Assembly (NCBI GenBank): GCA_003508835.1
Contig: PUFA01000081.1
Span: 3,410,001 to 3,474,000 of the forward strand
Reading direction: 5' to 3'
Length of the DNA: 64,000 nucleotides
DNA from: Eonycteris spelaea
Lineage: Eukaryota > Chordata > Mammalia > Chiroptera > Pteropodidae
Notes under the pieces: model-generated
The model's database searches: none
Seen by the model: only the letters and a program-made list of their open reading frames with translations
Told to the model about the DNA's origin: nothing
Translations under genes and position numbers: made by a program
Shown: piece by piece, positions 20,658-30,682 of the stretch
How positions within the stretch are numbered: the stretch's first letter is position 1
Layout: every line of letters starts with the position of its first letter

Positions 20658-21515
20658 GTGAATTGTGCTCATAATAAATGGGCTATTGTTTTACCTCTGG
20701 ATTTGTTTCTGAATTTGTCCATGTTCTTTCAACTCCCTCCCAAACATGGGAGATTTATTTGGGCTTCCACCTCATACTGAAAGGGGGGTGCTAGACTCAG
20801 GATGAAGATAATATGGAAATTTTCCATTTTGTACAATGCCTAAAGCTAGAGTTTTTATTAGTAAGTCATTCAGCAATCTTGAATTGGATGCTATTTTATT
20901 GTTGTTAAATTGACTTATATGAGTACGTGTAGCTATTTATCACAAACTATTTTCAGGGTTTCCATTTTGTCCTGGGGAATGTCAAGATTCAGAGTACTTT
21001 ATTTGACCCTAAACAGTTTGCTTTTGTTTGGTAGCTGGTGAATTCAGATGAAGAATGATGCTTTTACTTGGTTGCTCATCTAAGGGGAAACCCAGAAGAT
21101 GGTCTACTATTCTGAGTAGTGCTAGGTGTATAGGATTCTTTTTGGACTGTAAAAGTTGCTCCCATCACTGGACCAGATGCCATGCAGTGGTTGCTGTTAT
21201 CAAACCCAATGCTGCCATCTTGGAAAGAAACATAGGCTATGATTACATGTTGCCATAACTTTGGAAAGAATAAGAAAATTAGGAAACCAAGAGCTATTTT
21301 ATTTTTACTCAAAAAAGTTTTATTTTTTGTACTTACTCAGTGAGACCTATAAGAGTTTAGTTTACTATACATTGAAGTCTATGAAAAATTTTATCTACCC
21401 CTCTTTCCTTTTGACACCTATCTTCTAACACCAACCTTCTAGAAACCCAGAGACTGTAATGGTATCATCAGTGTGAAATTACTTCAGCCTTCCGGTTCTC
21501 TGATGAATGAGTCAA
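20658..21515. other. Unassigned sequence
   Basis: No gene or repeat recognised. Plus-strand (21055-21258) and minus-strand (21076-21312) frames overlap in opposite directions and have no recognisable product. Confidence 0.45.
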
Positions 21516-21519
21516 TCAG

Positions 21520-21875
21520 GGAAGCCAAAACAGAATACCAGAGATTGTGTATCTTAAACAACAAAAATTTATTTTCTCACAGTTCCAGAGGCTAAATTCA
21601 AGATCAAGGCACTGGCAGGGGTGGTTTCTCCTGAGGGCTCTTTCCTTTTGTTACAGGTGGCTCCTTCCTGATGTGTCCTCACATAGCCTTTTTCTCTGTG
21701 TGCATACCTCCTTGGTGTCTCTTCCTCTTCTTTTAAGGACACCAGTCCCATTAGATTAGGGCCACATCCTTATGACCTCATTTCCCCTTAATTATCTTCT
21801 TAAAGGTCCTATAAGTCATTTTGGTGGTTAGGGCTTCAACATATGAATTTTGGGGGACATACTCAGCCCATAACA
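21520..21875 (-). mobile_element. ERVL-MaLR LTR (MLT1A-type), antisense
   Basis: Reverse MaLR order in good condition: AATTTATTTTCTCACAGTTC, CAGAGGCTAAATTCAAGATC, GGCACTGGCAGGGGTGGTTT, GTGTCCTCACATAGCC, CTTTTAAGGACACCAGTCCC, ATTAGATTAGGGCCACATCC, then GGGCTTCAACATATGAATTT and CAGCCCATAACA. It is a solo LTR. The frames at 21547-21759 are artefacts of it. Confidence 0.9.
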
Positions 21876-21877
21876 CT

Positions 21878-21960
21878 GTATCTTGAGGATTAAATGAAGT
21901 AATATATGTGAAGTTTTATCCCAGTATCTAACACATTGTGAGTACTCAATACATAAAACA
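21878..21960 (+). mobile_element. MIR SINE 3' fragment
   Basis: GAGGATTAAATGAAGTAATA, then TATGTGAAGTTTTATCCCAG, and ACATTGTGAGTACTCAATAC form the 3' third of a MIR. Confidence 0.65.
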
Positions 21961-22065
21961 ACTCAATTTATTAAGTGCCTATTCTAGGTACCATTCTGGT
22001 GCTAGGAAATCCACAATGAACAATATAGATGCAAACTTGTGTTGTTGTAGAGATTATATTGTGAT
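21961..22065 (+). mobile_element. L2 LINE fragment
   Basis: ATTTATTAAGTGCCTATTCT, then AGGTACCATTCTGGTGCTAG and GAAATCCACAATGAACAATA follow the L2 3' consensus order. Confidence 0.65.
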
Positions 22066-23327
22066 CATTGGTTATTACCAGCAAAAGCAGTAATAACAAC
22101 TCATAGAAATCTTGTTCTATCATTGCCTAAAACCTTTTTTTTTTTGTTTCTTTTTGGTAGAGTGTAGTCAAGATGCTGTAGGTCTGGACTAAGGGAAGTT
22201 TTGAGTCTCCTCTGGTTTCAACTGTGAACCTTGACAATTTCTTAACTTCTTTGGGCTATTTTTCTGGAGCCTACTCCCTTTGTAAAGGCACACTGGAGAT
22301 CAATCTGGTCCATAGTCATTCTTATTCTGCAGAAATCTGTAGAAGTTCAGAGAAGCATTCATATTCAAGGTTACATTGGCTTGGGCTTCATATTTCAGAA
22401 TGCATTTACAGAAAATATTATAAGGGTCCCTGGGGTATTTTTCTTGTATAGAACGGCTTCAATTACTTTGATTTTTAAATCCATACTTGGCATGGGAAAA
22501 TTAAATTTCATCGGAAAGGCGGTGAAAAAAAGAATCAGGTTGACACTTTGAATATCCAAGCACATTAACTTTATTTTAAAATTCAATGCTATGTTATTGA
22601 ATTGATTGTATGTCATAACTATACTGCGCAGAAAACTAACTTCTCAAAAAGAGACTTTATGAAAATCCAAAGACAATAAGCATGAGATGAATGTTTATAG
22701 GATGTTTAAATTTTTATTACTTTGGCCGACATGGTAGTTTCCTATATTAAAGACAATATCCTGTAAGTGGGTTTCCTTTTAAAGTAAGTTCCTATGCCAT
22801 TTGGTTGTTCCCCTCACCACATTCCAAGGCATCTGCATGGTCTTTTATGAATGACATATATTTATAAAGCCTTTTGTATCTCCTAGGTTTTGAAACATTA
22901 GGAAGTCAAAAATCTTTAAGGATTTATGATTTTAGACTAAAAAGACTGCATGTTCATAGACTAATAATTTCTAAGCCAGACCATATATTCTCTGAATATG
23001 TGTATCAGTTCTACTTTAGGTCTTTGTTATTGGATTTCCATAATTTTCAGCATCATGAGGACTACATCATGTCTTAGCAGAATGACTAGGGACAGCATTT
23101 ACCAGGGTTTTTTTCTCTAGCTCTGTATTCTTTTTCAGTTTATCTTCTTATTTTCCCAGACTTTTTTATCCCCTTTTCCATCTCTCAATCAAAATAAAGT
23201 GGCAGATTCTCATAAATTCAAGAAACTAAAGGTTTTCTACTTCAGAATTGAATACAGGAAACTTTTCCACTAGGAGCTTCCTCATTCTTGGTTTTGAATA
23301 CAATTAGTTGATCTTGTTTATTTTGTT
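22066..23327. other. Unassigned sequence
   Basis: About 1.26 kb with no repeat I can name and no gene. Open frames on both strands are 60-85 codons and show no recognisable domain. Confidence 0.4.
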
Positions 23328-23520
23328 TTATTCAATTTCTTTATGCACATCTATTGAACTCTATTATGTTCCAGACTTAAGGTTAAGCCCATGAGGAATC
23401 TGGGAAGTAAAACAGTCCCTGTCTCGCAGAGGACCATTCCTGAGAAGTTGAGATGTAAACATATCAGCCCCACCTATTTTGTAAAGAAGAGCAACAGGGA
23501 TACAAAGGTTGCCCAAAGGA
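23328..23520 (+). mobile_element. L2 LINE fragment
   Basis: It begins TTCAATTTCTTTATGCACAT, CTATTGAACTCTATTATGTT and CCAGACTTAAGG, then CAGTCCCTGTCTCGCAGAGG. This is the usual L2 order of 'attgagcacctactatgtgccaggc...ccctgccctc'. Part of it (23373-23441) is the donor for the composite duplication at 24465. Confidence 0.5.
23373..23441 (+). repeat. Duplicated segment A, first copy
   Basis: A 69-base segment starting AGACTTAAGGTTAAGCCC and ending GAGGACCATTCCT recurs without any mismatch at 24465-24533, 1092 bases downstream. Confidence 0.97.
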
Positions 23521-23963
23521 AAGCTTGATGCACGCCCCCCCCCACCAGGAGATCACAAGAAGGTTTCTGAGAGGAGCTGCTATTAAGATAAATATGGTAA
23601 AGAGTACTAGAAATCCAAAAAGTTCAGTGCTAGTTGGCAGGGCCTTTGGTGAGTTTGAGCATATTGTTGCTTTACTAAGTGCCTTCTGTGAGCAAGGTAA
23701 AATCATCAGGTCAGGCTTCAACTGTATTCACAAGGAGCCTGTGCTTATTTTCAAAAAGGGAGTTTCCATCTTGTCTGAGCAGTCATAGGGAAAGGCAATC
23801 AGAATGGGCTGTTCTTGGCACTCTCCCTTTCCACCCCTTCTTTAGCCTCTTCAGAGAGAGTGAATGTGGCTAAACATCAAGAGGGATTCATATAGATGTC
23901 ATAGAGGAGGAAGTGTACCTTTCTCTTCTCCCTACTGGAGTCTTTATGCTTTACGACCAGGGC

Positions 23964-24042
23964 CCTTGGCTCTGAGGTTTGTAGTAGAGATCAGGGAATG
24001 GAAAATGGGCATTTGTTCCTGTAGTGGATGACAGCGATGTGG
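23964..24042 (+). repeat. Duplicated segment B, first copy
   Basis: A 79-base segment starting CCTTGGCTCTGAGGTTTG and ending GACAGCGATGTGG recurs at 24531-24610 with a single extra G (AGGG versus AGGGG) and otherwise complete identity. Confidence 0.97.
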
Positions 24043-24464
24043 CACTCTTTACTGGCACTCCTTCCTCCTGCCTTTTCAGTTCACATAACTGAATTGATCA
24101 CAGTACCCTTCTTGCTGAGCTCAGATGGGACCTTGCTATCTTTCTCAACACAATGCTTTGAGCAGCCACTAATAACTGATTATAAATTGGTATGTAAATT
24201 GAAATATTTTGGCTTTTCTTGACCTAGGATTTTGAGAAAAAGGGTTAGACATGTATTCACTCATAAATGGTGAGGTGCCCCCACCTCCCAGTTTATGAGG
24301 GTGGAAAACAGACAGGCTTAGGAGAGAGAATCCTCATTTATAAAGCAATATATTGGGTGGTGTTTCCCCACTGGTTTTTCTCTTGAGAACCCAAACAGAG
24401 ACAGGGTGGGACATCATTCCTACTGATTTAGGCATTAGGGAAAATCAGCTTAGTCAAGTAGCTT

Positions 24465-24610
24465 AGACTTAAGGTTAAGCCCATGAGGAATCTGGGAAGT
24501 AAAACAGTCCCTGTCTCGCAGAGGACCATTCCTTGGCTCTGAGGTTTGTAGTAGAGATCAGGGGAATGGAAAATGGGCATTTGTTCCTGTAGTGGATGAC
24601 AGCGATGTGG
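24465..24610 (+). repeat. Composite duplication A+B, second copy
   Basis: Segments A (23373-23441) and B (23964-24042) appear here fused, omitting the 522 bases that separate them upstream. The two parts overlap by a 3-base CCT microhomology at 24531-24533. The near-perfect identity implies a recent event or an assembly artefact. The junction bases do not look like a splice junction (no GT...AG at the ends of the omitted piece). Confidence 0.97.
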
Positions 24611-25154
24611 GAAACATTTTAAGGGCAAAAATTTGTGTTAAAAGTCCTTTCAAATAGTTCTAAAATTTGAATTTTTGCCTTTTCCACACAACTTTCTAAA
24701 GTTCCGAAGTCCTATCTCAAGTCTCACATGCCCAGGACACCTTCATTTGACACTTCGTCCTGGGAACATGCTTGCTTTTGTCCCTCTGTAGTCTTGTTCT
24801 CAGAAACACTCATCTGCACTGAATCATGTATTGTCTTGGGTTGTTGGAAATGTTTTTCCATTTCCAGGAAGAATCTTCTCATTTCTTGAGGCAAAGCAGT
24901 CATTCCTCTCTGGTGCAGTCTCATTGTTGATATAAGGCTAATGATGGTAAGAATTTATAACGTTAAGAAAGGAGAAACGGAGAGGACATAAACATGCTAT
25001 TTTAGTTACCGGTGACAAAGCTTTCCCAAAAGTGTATTGGGAGGAACTATGTTCATATATAACAAGGAGAAGAGAGGTTCCATGGCCAAAAGAGTACGAA
25101 AAAATCTAAGTTAAGCAAAACTTAATAGAATTAACAAGGCAAAATTAGTCATTG

Positions 25155-25382
25155 CTACCATCTATTGTGCAGTTGCCAGTCATTCTGCTATGTATTTTAC
25201 ACATATCAATCACTTCATTGAATTTCCTGAGCAGTTTTATGAGGGAGGAATTATTTTATTTTCATTTCGTAGATGAGAAAATGAAAGCTCAGACAGGCTA
25301 AATAACCAGCTTAAATTAATAGCTAATAAATGGAGAAGCCAGGAATCAAACTTGTTTGAGCCTAGTGCCAAGCTCTAATCAC
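25155..25382 (-). mobile_element. MIR SINE, antisense
   Basis: Reverse MIR: TGCTATGTATTTTACACATA, TCAATCACTTCATTGAATTT, TATTTTCATTTCGTAGATGA, GAAAATGAAAGCTCAGACAG, then AATGGAGAAGCCAGGAATCA and GTGCCAAGCTCTAATCAC. Confidence 0.85.
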
Positions 25383-25582
25383 AAGATTTAAAATAAACTT
25401 TAGAATCTCCCATAGCTTTTAATACTTTTCTGTGCATTTGGAATCTTCAAGAGAAAGGTAGAATAGACAGCATTTTCCAAGCATATTTTCAGAAACAATT
25501 TTTCCCCTCAAATTATCCTGTGAGACTAGTGTTCTGAGGAATATATTTGGGATAAGTAGAACTCAGATTTTATTAGATGTAC

Positions 25583-25778
25583 AGTTTAACATTTATTAAC
25601 AAGCTTTTATAGGCACTGTGTTATTTAATTCTCATAACCTTGGCACAAGGTACGTTAGGTATTATTATAGCCATTACACAGGGGGAGATTTAGATATATC
25701 AAATTCAAGTAACTTTCTCGTTTCACGTTAAATTAGTGAAGAGTAGAAGCCGGAATATATTCAATTAATGGAGCTATA
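25583..25778 (-). mobile_element. MIR SINE, antisense
   Basis: Reverse MIR: GTTTAACATTTATTAACAAG, GGCACTGTGTTATTTAATTC, TCATAACCTTGGCACAAGGT, ATTATTATAGCCATTACACA, and then GAGTAGAAGCCGGAATATAT. It is quite diverged. Confidence 0.75.
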
Positions 25779-26109
25779 AGAGAATATAAAGTAAATTTTC
25801 AACATTTTTTATTACTGGTTATTAGGATATAATGAATATTAATTGTATTTTGATAACAATAACCAACCTTCACTAACTTAAAAATGAACTTAAATATATG
25901 TTAAATAATTCCTCTTTCTACAGTTCTGCCATGCTCTTGAAATAGTTATGTTAGAGAAGGGAAAGAAATCATTAGTAGAATGAAAATAAACTGTAGAACT
26001 TGCCAACTAAGAGGGAGGTGAAAGGATGGAAGGGATAGACCACTGATGAATATGAACTATATTTTTAAGAGAACTTTTCAGTTAAACTTCAAACACATGT
26101 AGGTTTAAA
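25779..26109. other. Unassigned AT-rich sequence
   Basis: About 330 bases, AT-rich, with nothing recognised. Confidence 0.4.
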
Positions 26110-27075
26110 CTAAGCCAAAGACCCATACCCAAGTATATATATATATTGGGTATATACTTCTTTAATCTGGTTGTTTGAGAAATATACATCAGTTTTGCCT
26201 TGTTGGACATTTGATGATGAACCACAAACAGAATTTTCAAGTGATAAATCATCACTATAACTGATGGCCTTAAGACAGTCTTTTCCCAATATCATTGGTT
26301 TTATTATAAGCTTTTGTCCCGGTGGTAGCTCGTTAATTGAGTGACCTGCCTTAATATCTTGCTCACTGATAAATACACATTGTTCAAGGCCAACTGTTAA
26401 ATCATGGTACTTTGTTCACCATATTCATCTCTGTGGACATTTTCATTTCACCTGCATTCATGGTAGCATCCTCATCATTGTTATTAATATCCTTATATTT
26501 ACCTGTATGTAACACTGTCCTATCCCCATCACTCCAGGAAAGCATAACGGACATTAATGAGGATAAGAGTCAGCATTTTTTCATTGACAGCTTGTTTTCA
26601 CTTTGTAGTTTTTTTGGTAAACCGAGGTGGTTTTTGCTATCTTCTTTTCATTACATTCATGGAGTCCTTCAAATCTTCACATGTAAGCTCATTTTTAAAC
26701 CTTCATTTTCAAAGTCCATGCTAAGTATTTGTTACTGTTGATTAATTGTCATTATTCCAACATTAACAAAGGTATAAATGGCATCAACACTGAACTCTTT
26801 AAGGAAATTTTGACTTCTTTAGTTTCTTGTTCAATATAGCAAGCATAGAATTTTTAAAAAAGTATTTTGAGTTTATTTTTCATGAATCATAAAATTCTTT
26901 GGCCATGGGGCTTTATTATAGATATCATATTGCAGGGAAATAAATACCAACAACTTTATCTTTCACAAGAACTTTGGGAGAGAGACATACAGATCTAAAA
27001 TTTTCTTCCAGTCCAGTTTATGCCTCTGGTATAAAGTATTGTTGAATCTGTCAGGAAAAAATTTCATGATAACTC
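26110..27075 (-). pseudogene. Possible decayed coding sequence of unknown identity (3' part)
   Basis: On the minus strand several consecutive pieces read like protein rather than random AT-rich DNA. One piece holds SLKSSVLMPFIPLLMLE (about 26757-26830), another MNAGEMKMSTEMNMVNKV (about 26405-26462), and the longest is an open run of almost 100 codons ending near 26110, with HSINELPPGQKLIIKP and LGKDCLKAISYSDDLSLE. The pieces lie in different frames separated by stops, as expected of a pseudogene or domesticated-then-lost gene. I do not recognise the family. The reading could also be chance, since open frames of this length occur in the known repeats here. Protein-level comparison is decisive. 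Confidence 0.33.
26125..26153. repeat. AT-centred palindrome
   Basis: ATACCCAA and TTGGGTAT are perfect inverted arms of 8 bases around GTATATATATATA, which is itself nearly self-complementary. The whole 29-base stretch can fold into one hairpin. Confidence 0.9.
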
Positions 27076-27077
27076 AT

Positions 27078-27472
27078 ATATTTTTTTCTTTGAAAAGATA
27101 TCCATTTATTGAGGTATCCATATACCATACAAAGCCGATTTAAATTGTTTAATAGTTTTTAGTATAGTCACAGATTTGGGGAACCATCAACACTATCTAC
27201 TACCAGAGCATTTTTATTATCCTCAGATGAAACCATGTACCCATTAACAGTCATTCTCCATTCCCCTCACCTGGCTCCTGGCAAACACTATTATACTCTC
27301 TATATAGATTTGCCTATTCTGAATATTTTATTCAAATGGAATCATATACATTGTGACATTTTGTGACTGGCTATTTTCACTTAGCATAATGTTTTCAGAT
27401 TACACCCATGTTATAGCATTTTGGATGTTGGCTTTTTTAGTTATTGCCATGTTTTTTTTTTACAGCTGTCTG
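27078..27472 (-). mobile_element. Old L1 3' end fragment
   Basis: The plus strand reads an L1M 3' region in reverse: TCCATTTATTGAGGTATCCA, GTCACAGATTTGGGGAACCA, CTGGCTCCTGGCAAACACTA, TATTCAAATGGAATCATATA, GACTGGCTATTTTCACTTAG and CATAATGTTTTCAGATTACA. It separates the two halves of the protein-like minus-strand stretch. It is shorter than usual and diverged. Confidence 0.75.
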
Positions 27473-27474
27473 AG

Positions 27475-28275
27475 GCACTGGCATATAAACAGAGTGACTG
27501 TGTTTGTTGGCCTTCTTAAGACCTCTTCATGCATTACATTGTTGATGTTTTTCTAAGAACACAGTGCCAGTTCAGAGCTGTTCTGCAAGCCTTGTAAATT
27601 GGTTCAAGGTTAAGGTTTTCATCAGATGCTATCTTTGCCAATTTGCAAATATAAGTCTCACAATTAGCAGAAAATTTTTCACCTTTTGATTTCAGATTTT
27701 ATACTCCTAGGGCACAAGTAACTTTTCTGCAGCTGATATTCTGAATGTTCACACTTAATGTTCAGTTCTGTAAAGCATATCGTAGCAGGCTTCAAAGCTG
27801 AAAAACCAGTTAATGCCATAGGTCCACTCTTGGGTAAAAAAAAAAAAAACATTCAACACACTGTTAAGATTTCATTTTTCAAACTTTTCAACGTTTACCC
27901 ATTAGTGCTCGGTCACCATTATCAGTGTAAAACTCCCACAACTTCTCATTTTTTTTCTCTTGTCATGTAGATCTTCACCATACTCATCAGTAGATGTTTT
28001 AAAAATAGACCTTCATTAAACTTTTACAATGGCTCTGCTTTCTGTACTATTGGTCATGATGTTGCTTTTTCTCCTCACTGTTACCTATTGGTGTATATTT
28101 AATTCTTTCTGATATTTTTATAGTGTCATAAAACAAAAGTTAGAAAACAGCAAAGAGCAACAGAGGTGCTTATGGCTGGCAGGGTCACTGATACACAACT
28201 GATACCTCACTTCAGTTCAAGTTGGGTTTTGCCATAAATGATTTTGGTGCTAAATTTAAGGGAAAAAAACTTTCA
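27475..28275 (-). pseudogene. Possible decayed coding sequence of unknown identity (5' part)
   Basis: On the minus strand, pieces such as STDEYGEDLHDKRKKMRS (about 27935-27990), FYTDNGDRALMGKR (about 27890-27930) and ETYICKLAKIASDENLNL (about 27604-27657), running on toward EPIYKACRTALNWHC, look like protein. They lie in shifting frames and contain cysteine and charged residues in a natural mix. Together with 26110-27075 this could be one retrocopy or transposon-encoded protein of roughly 1.7 kb, later split by the L1 fragment. I cannot name it, and an accident of reading remains possible. Confidence 0.33.
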
Positions 28276-28367
28276 GTTTTTAAACTTATTTCAGTTTTTT
28301 AAGTTATATTGAGGGATAACTAATAAATAAAAATTGTGTTATCTTTAAACTGTATAGTGTAACAATT

Positions 28368-28412
28368 TGATATATATGTATGTGTGTATGTATATATACA
28401 CACACACACATG
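28368..28412. repeat. TATATG/TG/CA microsatellite
   Basis: A tract of TATATATGTATGTGTGTATG followed by TATATATACACACACACACA, inside the L1 3' UTR. The TG half and the CA half are reverse complements, so the tract is nearly palindromic. Confidence 0.85.
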
Positions 28413-28785
28413 TTGTGAAATTACCACAATCAAATTAACACAACCATCACCTCACACATTTTCTGGTGTGTGTGTGTGTATACACTTAAATCTTCAAGCA
28501 AATTTCAAGAATACAAGACAGTATTAACTATAGTTACCATGCTATATATTAGACCCCCAGATTTACTCATAACTGAAAGGTTGTATCCTTTGACCAGCAT
28601 CTACCCATTTTTCCCAATCCAAGCTCCTGGCAACCACTGTCCTACTTTCTGGTTCTATGAGTTCAACTTTTTTAGATTCCACATATAAGTGAGATCATGT
28701 TTTTCTGTGTCTGACTTATATCACTCAGCATTATGTTTACCAGATTCATTCATATTGTCACAACTGCAGGAATTTCTTCTTTTTT

Positions 28786-28928
28786 AATGATAATAATATT
28801 TTACTAATATGTATAAAAATACAATATATAGATTTATGATATACATATAAAATATATATGTGACATATAATGATATATAAATGTGATATATGTAGTTATA
28901 TAAATATAACATTTATAGAAATACAATA
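28786..28928. repeat. AT-rich degenerate tandem tract
   Basis: About 140 bases of almost pure A/T with repeating ATATATA, GATATAA and ATATGTGA words, lodged inside the L1 at 28288-29552. Confidence 0.8.
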
Positions 28929-29552
28929 TATATCACATTTTCTTAATCCATTTATCTGTCAACAGACACTAGGTTGTTTTCATATTTTGACTATTGTGAA
29001 TAGTACTGCAATAAACTTGGGGGTGCAAGTATCTGAGATATTGATTTTATTTCCTTTGGATTAATCTAGAATGGCTGGATCATATGGTAGTTCTACTTTT
29101 AATTGTTTTGAGGATCCTGCATACTATTTTTTGTATTGGCTGTACCAATTTACTTTCCCATCAGCAGTGCACAAGGGGTTACCTTTTTCTTAAACCCTTA
29201 GCAATACTTTTCAATATCTCTTACCTTTTGATAATAGCCATTTTAACAAGTGTGAGATAATATCTTATTGTGATTTTAATTTGCATTTCCCTGGTGATTA
29301 TTTATATTGAGTGCCTTTTTATTTACCTGTTGGTCATTTGCATGTCTTCTTTGGAAAAATGTCTATTCAGGTCCTTTGTCCATTTAAAAATTCAGGGTGT
29401 GTTTTGCTATTGAGTTGTATGAGTTCCCCATACTTTCTGGATATTAACCTCATATTGGATATATGGTTTGCAAATATTTTTTTTCCATTTTGTAGGTTGC
29501 CTTTGCATTTTATTGTTTCCTTGGCTATATAGAAGTCATTTCAATTTTTAAA

Positions 29553-29892
29553 ACTTCAGGTTTCAGGAATAAGAAAATCTAATCAGGGATTATGGCCTTT
29601 ATTTCCTGAGCTAAATGTTCCTTGTTTGGGCTTCTGTAGTTCTTTACACACGTCTTTATCATGGATCTTGGGACATTAACTTGAAGCTGATATGTTCACA
29701 GCTCTCTTGTCTGTTTCTATGAATAGACTATAAGGAACTGTGTCTTAATCATTTTTTTCAGTGCCTACTAATTAAGAGATTCTTGCATAAATATATACTT
29801 CAGGTGATTTAGATGTCTAGGTGAGAGGGACTGGTGGGGTGTGGGCTATAGCAGATGAGCGAAAACGGAGTGTTAGAAAGAGGTATGTTTAC
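29553..29892. other. Unassigned; possible L2 trace
   Basis: About 340 bases. CTATAAGGAACTGTGTCTTA and CAGTGCCTACTAATTAAG near 29727-29780 vaguely recall an antisense L2, but the match is too weak to call. No gene seen. Confidence 0.4.
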
Positions 29893-29894
29893 AC

Positions 29895-30109
29895 CAAGGT
29901 TTCTTCTGCACTATTTACATTTTGAGCCATATAGTTCTTTGAAATGGGGTGCTGTCCTATGCATTACAGGATATTTAAGCAGCATCCTTGGCCTCTGCTC
30001 ACTGGATGCCAGTAGCATCCTTCCCTCACATCCTGTGTGAATCTAAACTATCTCTAGACATAGTCAAGTGTTCCTGGGGAGAAAAATTGTCACCAGTTGA
30101 GAACTGCTG
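29895..30109 (-). mobile_element. MER20 hAT-Charlie DNA transposon, antisense
   Basis: Reverse MER20: CTGCACTATTTACATTTTGA, GGTGCTGTCCTATGCATTAC, GGATATTTAAGCAGCATCCT, GGCCTCTGCTCACTGGATGC, then CACCAGTTGAGAACTGCTG at the end. Near full length (about 215 bases). The family is non-autonomous and has been reported to serve as an enhancer in some mammalian tissues; nothing here shows such a role. Confidence 0.88.
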
Positions 30110-30111
30110 AT

Positions 30112-30322
30112 TTACACAATCTTGGACTAGAGAGTTGTAAACACCTGGACTGAAATATTTTTCTGTCTTTTATGAGCTGGGCAAGTCAATCTGTAAGATC
30201 CTCCAATATTTCATTTATAAAGTGGGTATAATAACAGTATATATTCACTTAGACGATTGTGAAGATTACATTGAGAAAGTGTAAGACTCCTGGCAGATAG
30301 TGAGATCTCAAAATATGAAAGC
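30112..30322 (+). mobile_element. MIR SINE
   Basis: MIR order: CTAGAGAGTTGTAAACACCT, GAGCTGGGCAAGTCAATCTG, ATTTCATTTATAAAGTGGGT, ATAATAACAGTATATATTCA, and GACTCCTGGCAGATAGTGAG. Confidence 0.75.
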
Positions 30323-30409
30323 TTCAAAATGTCGGTAGTGCCTGCGTATACCCAGTATTCAGGTATAGAGTGAGTGGATCTGGATCTACAGTTGTATCTG
30401 CTTCTCTCC

Positions 30410-30682
30410 ATATGTCTGTGTGTCTGTATGTGATTCTGTGTCTCTTGCTCCATTTCTGTCTCTGTTTCTCTAAGTCTCTTTTGTATCTATCTCTGCATCT
30501 CCCTTTTTCTTTGTGTCTTTCTGTCTCTTTGTCAGTGTGTCTTAGTGTATTTTTCTGTCTCTGTGTTTGTCTCTGTCCCTCTCTAAATCTCTCTCTCTTT
30601 TTCTATCTCTGTGTTTATGTCTAGTTCTGTGTCTCTGTGTCTTTCTTTTCTAAGTCTCTGTGTCTCTTTATCTCTGTTTGTC
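30410..30682 (+). repeat. Degenerate (TCTCTG)n pyrimidine-rich minisatellite
   Basis: About 270 bases built from TCTGTGTC, TCTCTG and TTTCTCT units, with very few A or G in long stretches. The 84-codon open frame over it (30370-30624), rich in L/C/S, is a repeat artefact. Confidence 0.92.

Larger units (their letters stand above)
23521..25152. other. Unassigned sequence hosting a composite duplication
   Basis: No gene or named repeat. The stretch has several CpG-containing or C-run features (for example CACGCCCCCCCCCACC near 23532) and holds segment B and the composite copy described separately. Open frames here have no recognisable product. Confidence 0.5.
28288..29552 (-). mobile_element. 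L1 LINE (L1MA/L1MB-type) 3' end, antisense
   Basis: The plus strand reads a 3' UTR and the last part of ORF2 in reverse: TTATATTGAGGGATAACTAA, AGTATTAACTATAGTTACC, TTAGATTCCACATATAAGTG, CTTTGGATTAATCTAGAATG, TGATAATAGCCATTTTAACA, TGCATTTCCCTGGTGATTAT and TTTGGAAAAATGTCTATTCA. An AT-rich expansion (28786-28925) sits where L1 normally has a short TATA run. It is 5'-truncated near 29552. Confidence 0.9.

Noticed and set aside
23373..24610. Reading the A+B composite as two spliced exons of a retrocopied transcript
   Set aside because: The omitted 522 bases do not start with GT or end with AG at the junction, and a 3-base microhomology explains the join.
30370..30624. An 84-codon frame resembling a hydrophobic membrane peptide
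   Set aside because: It is the translation of a TCTCTG minisatellite.
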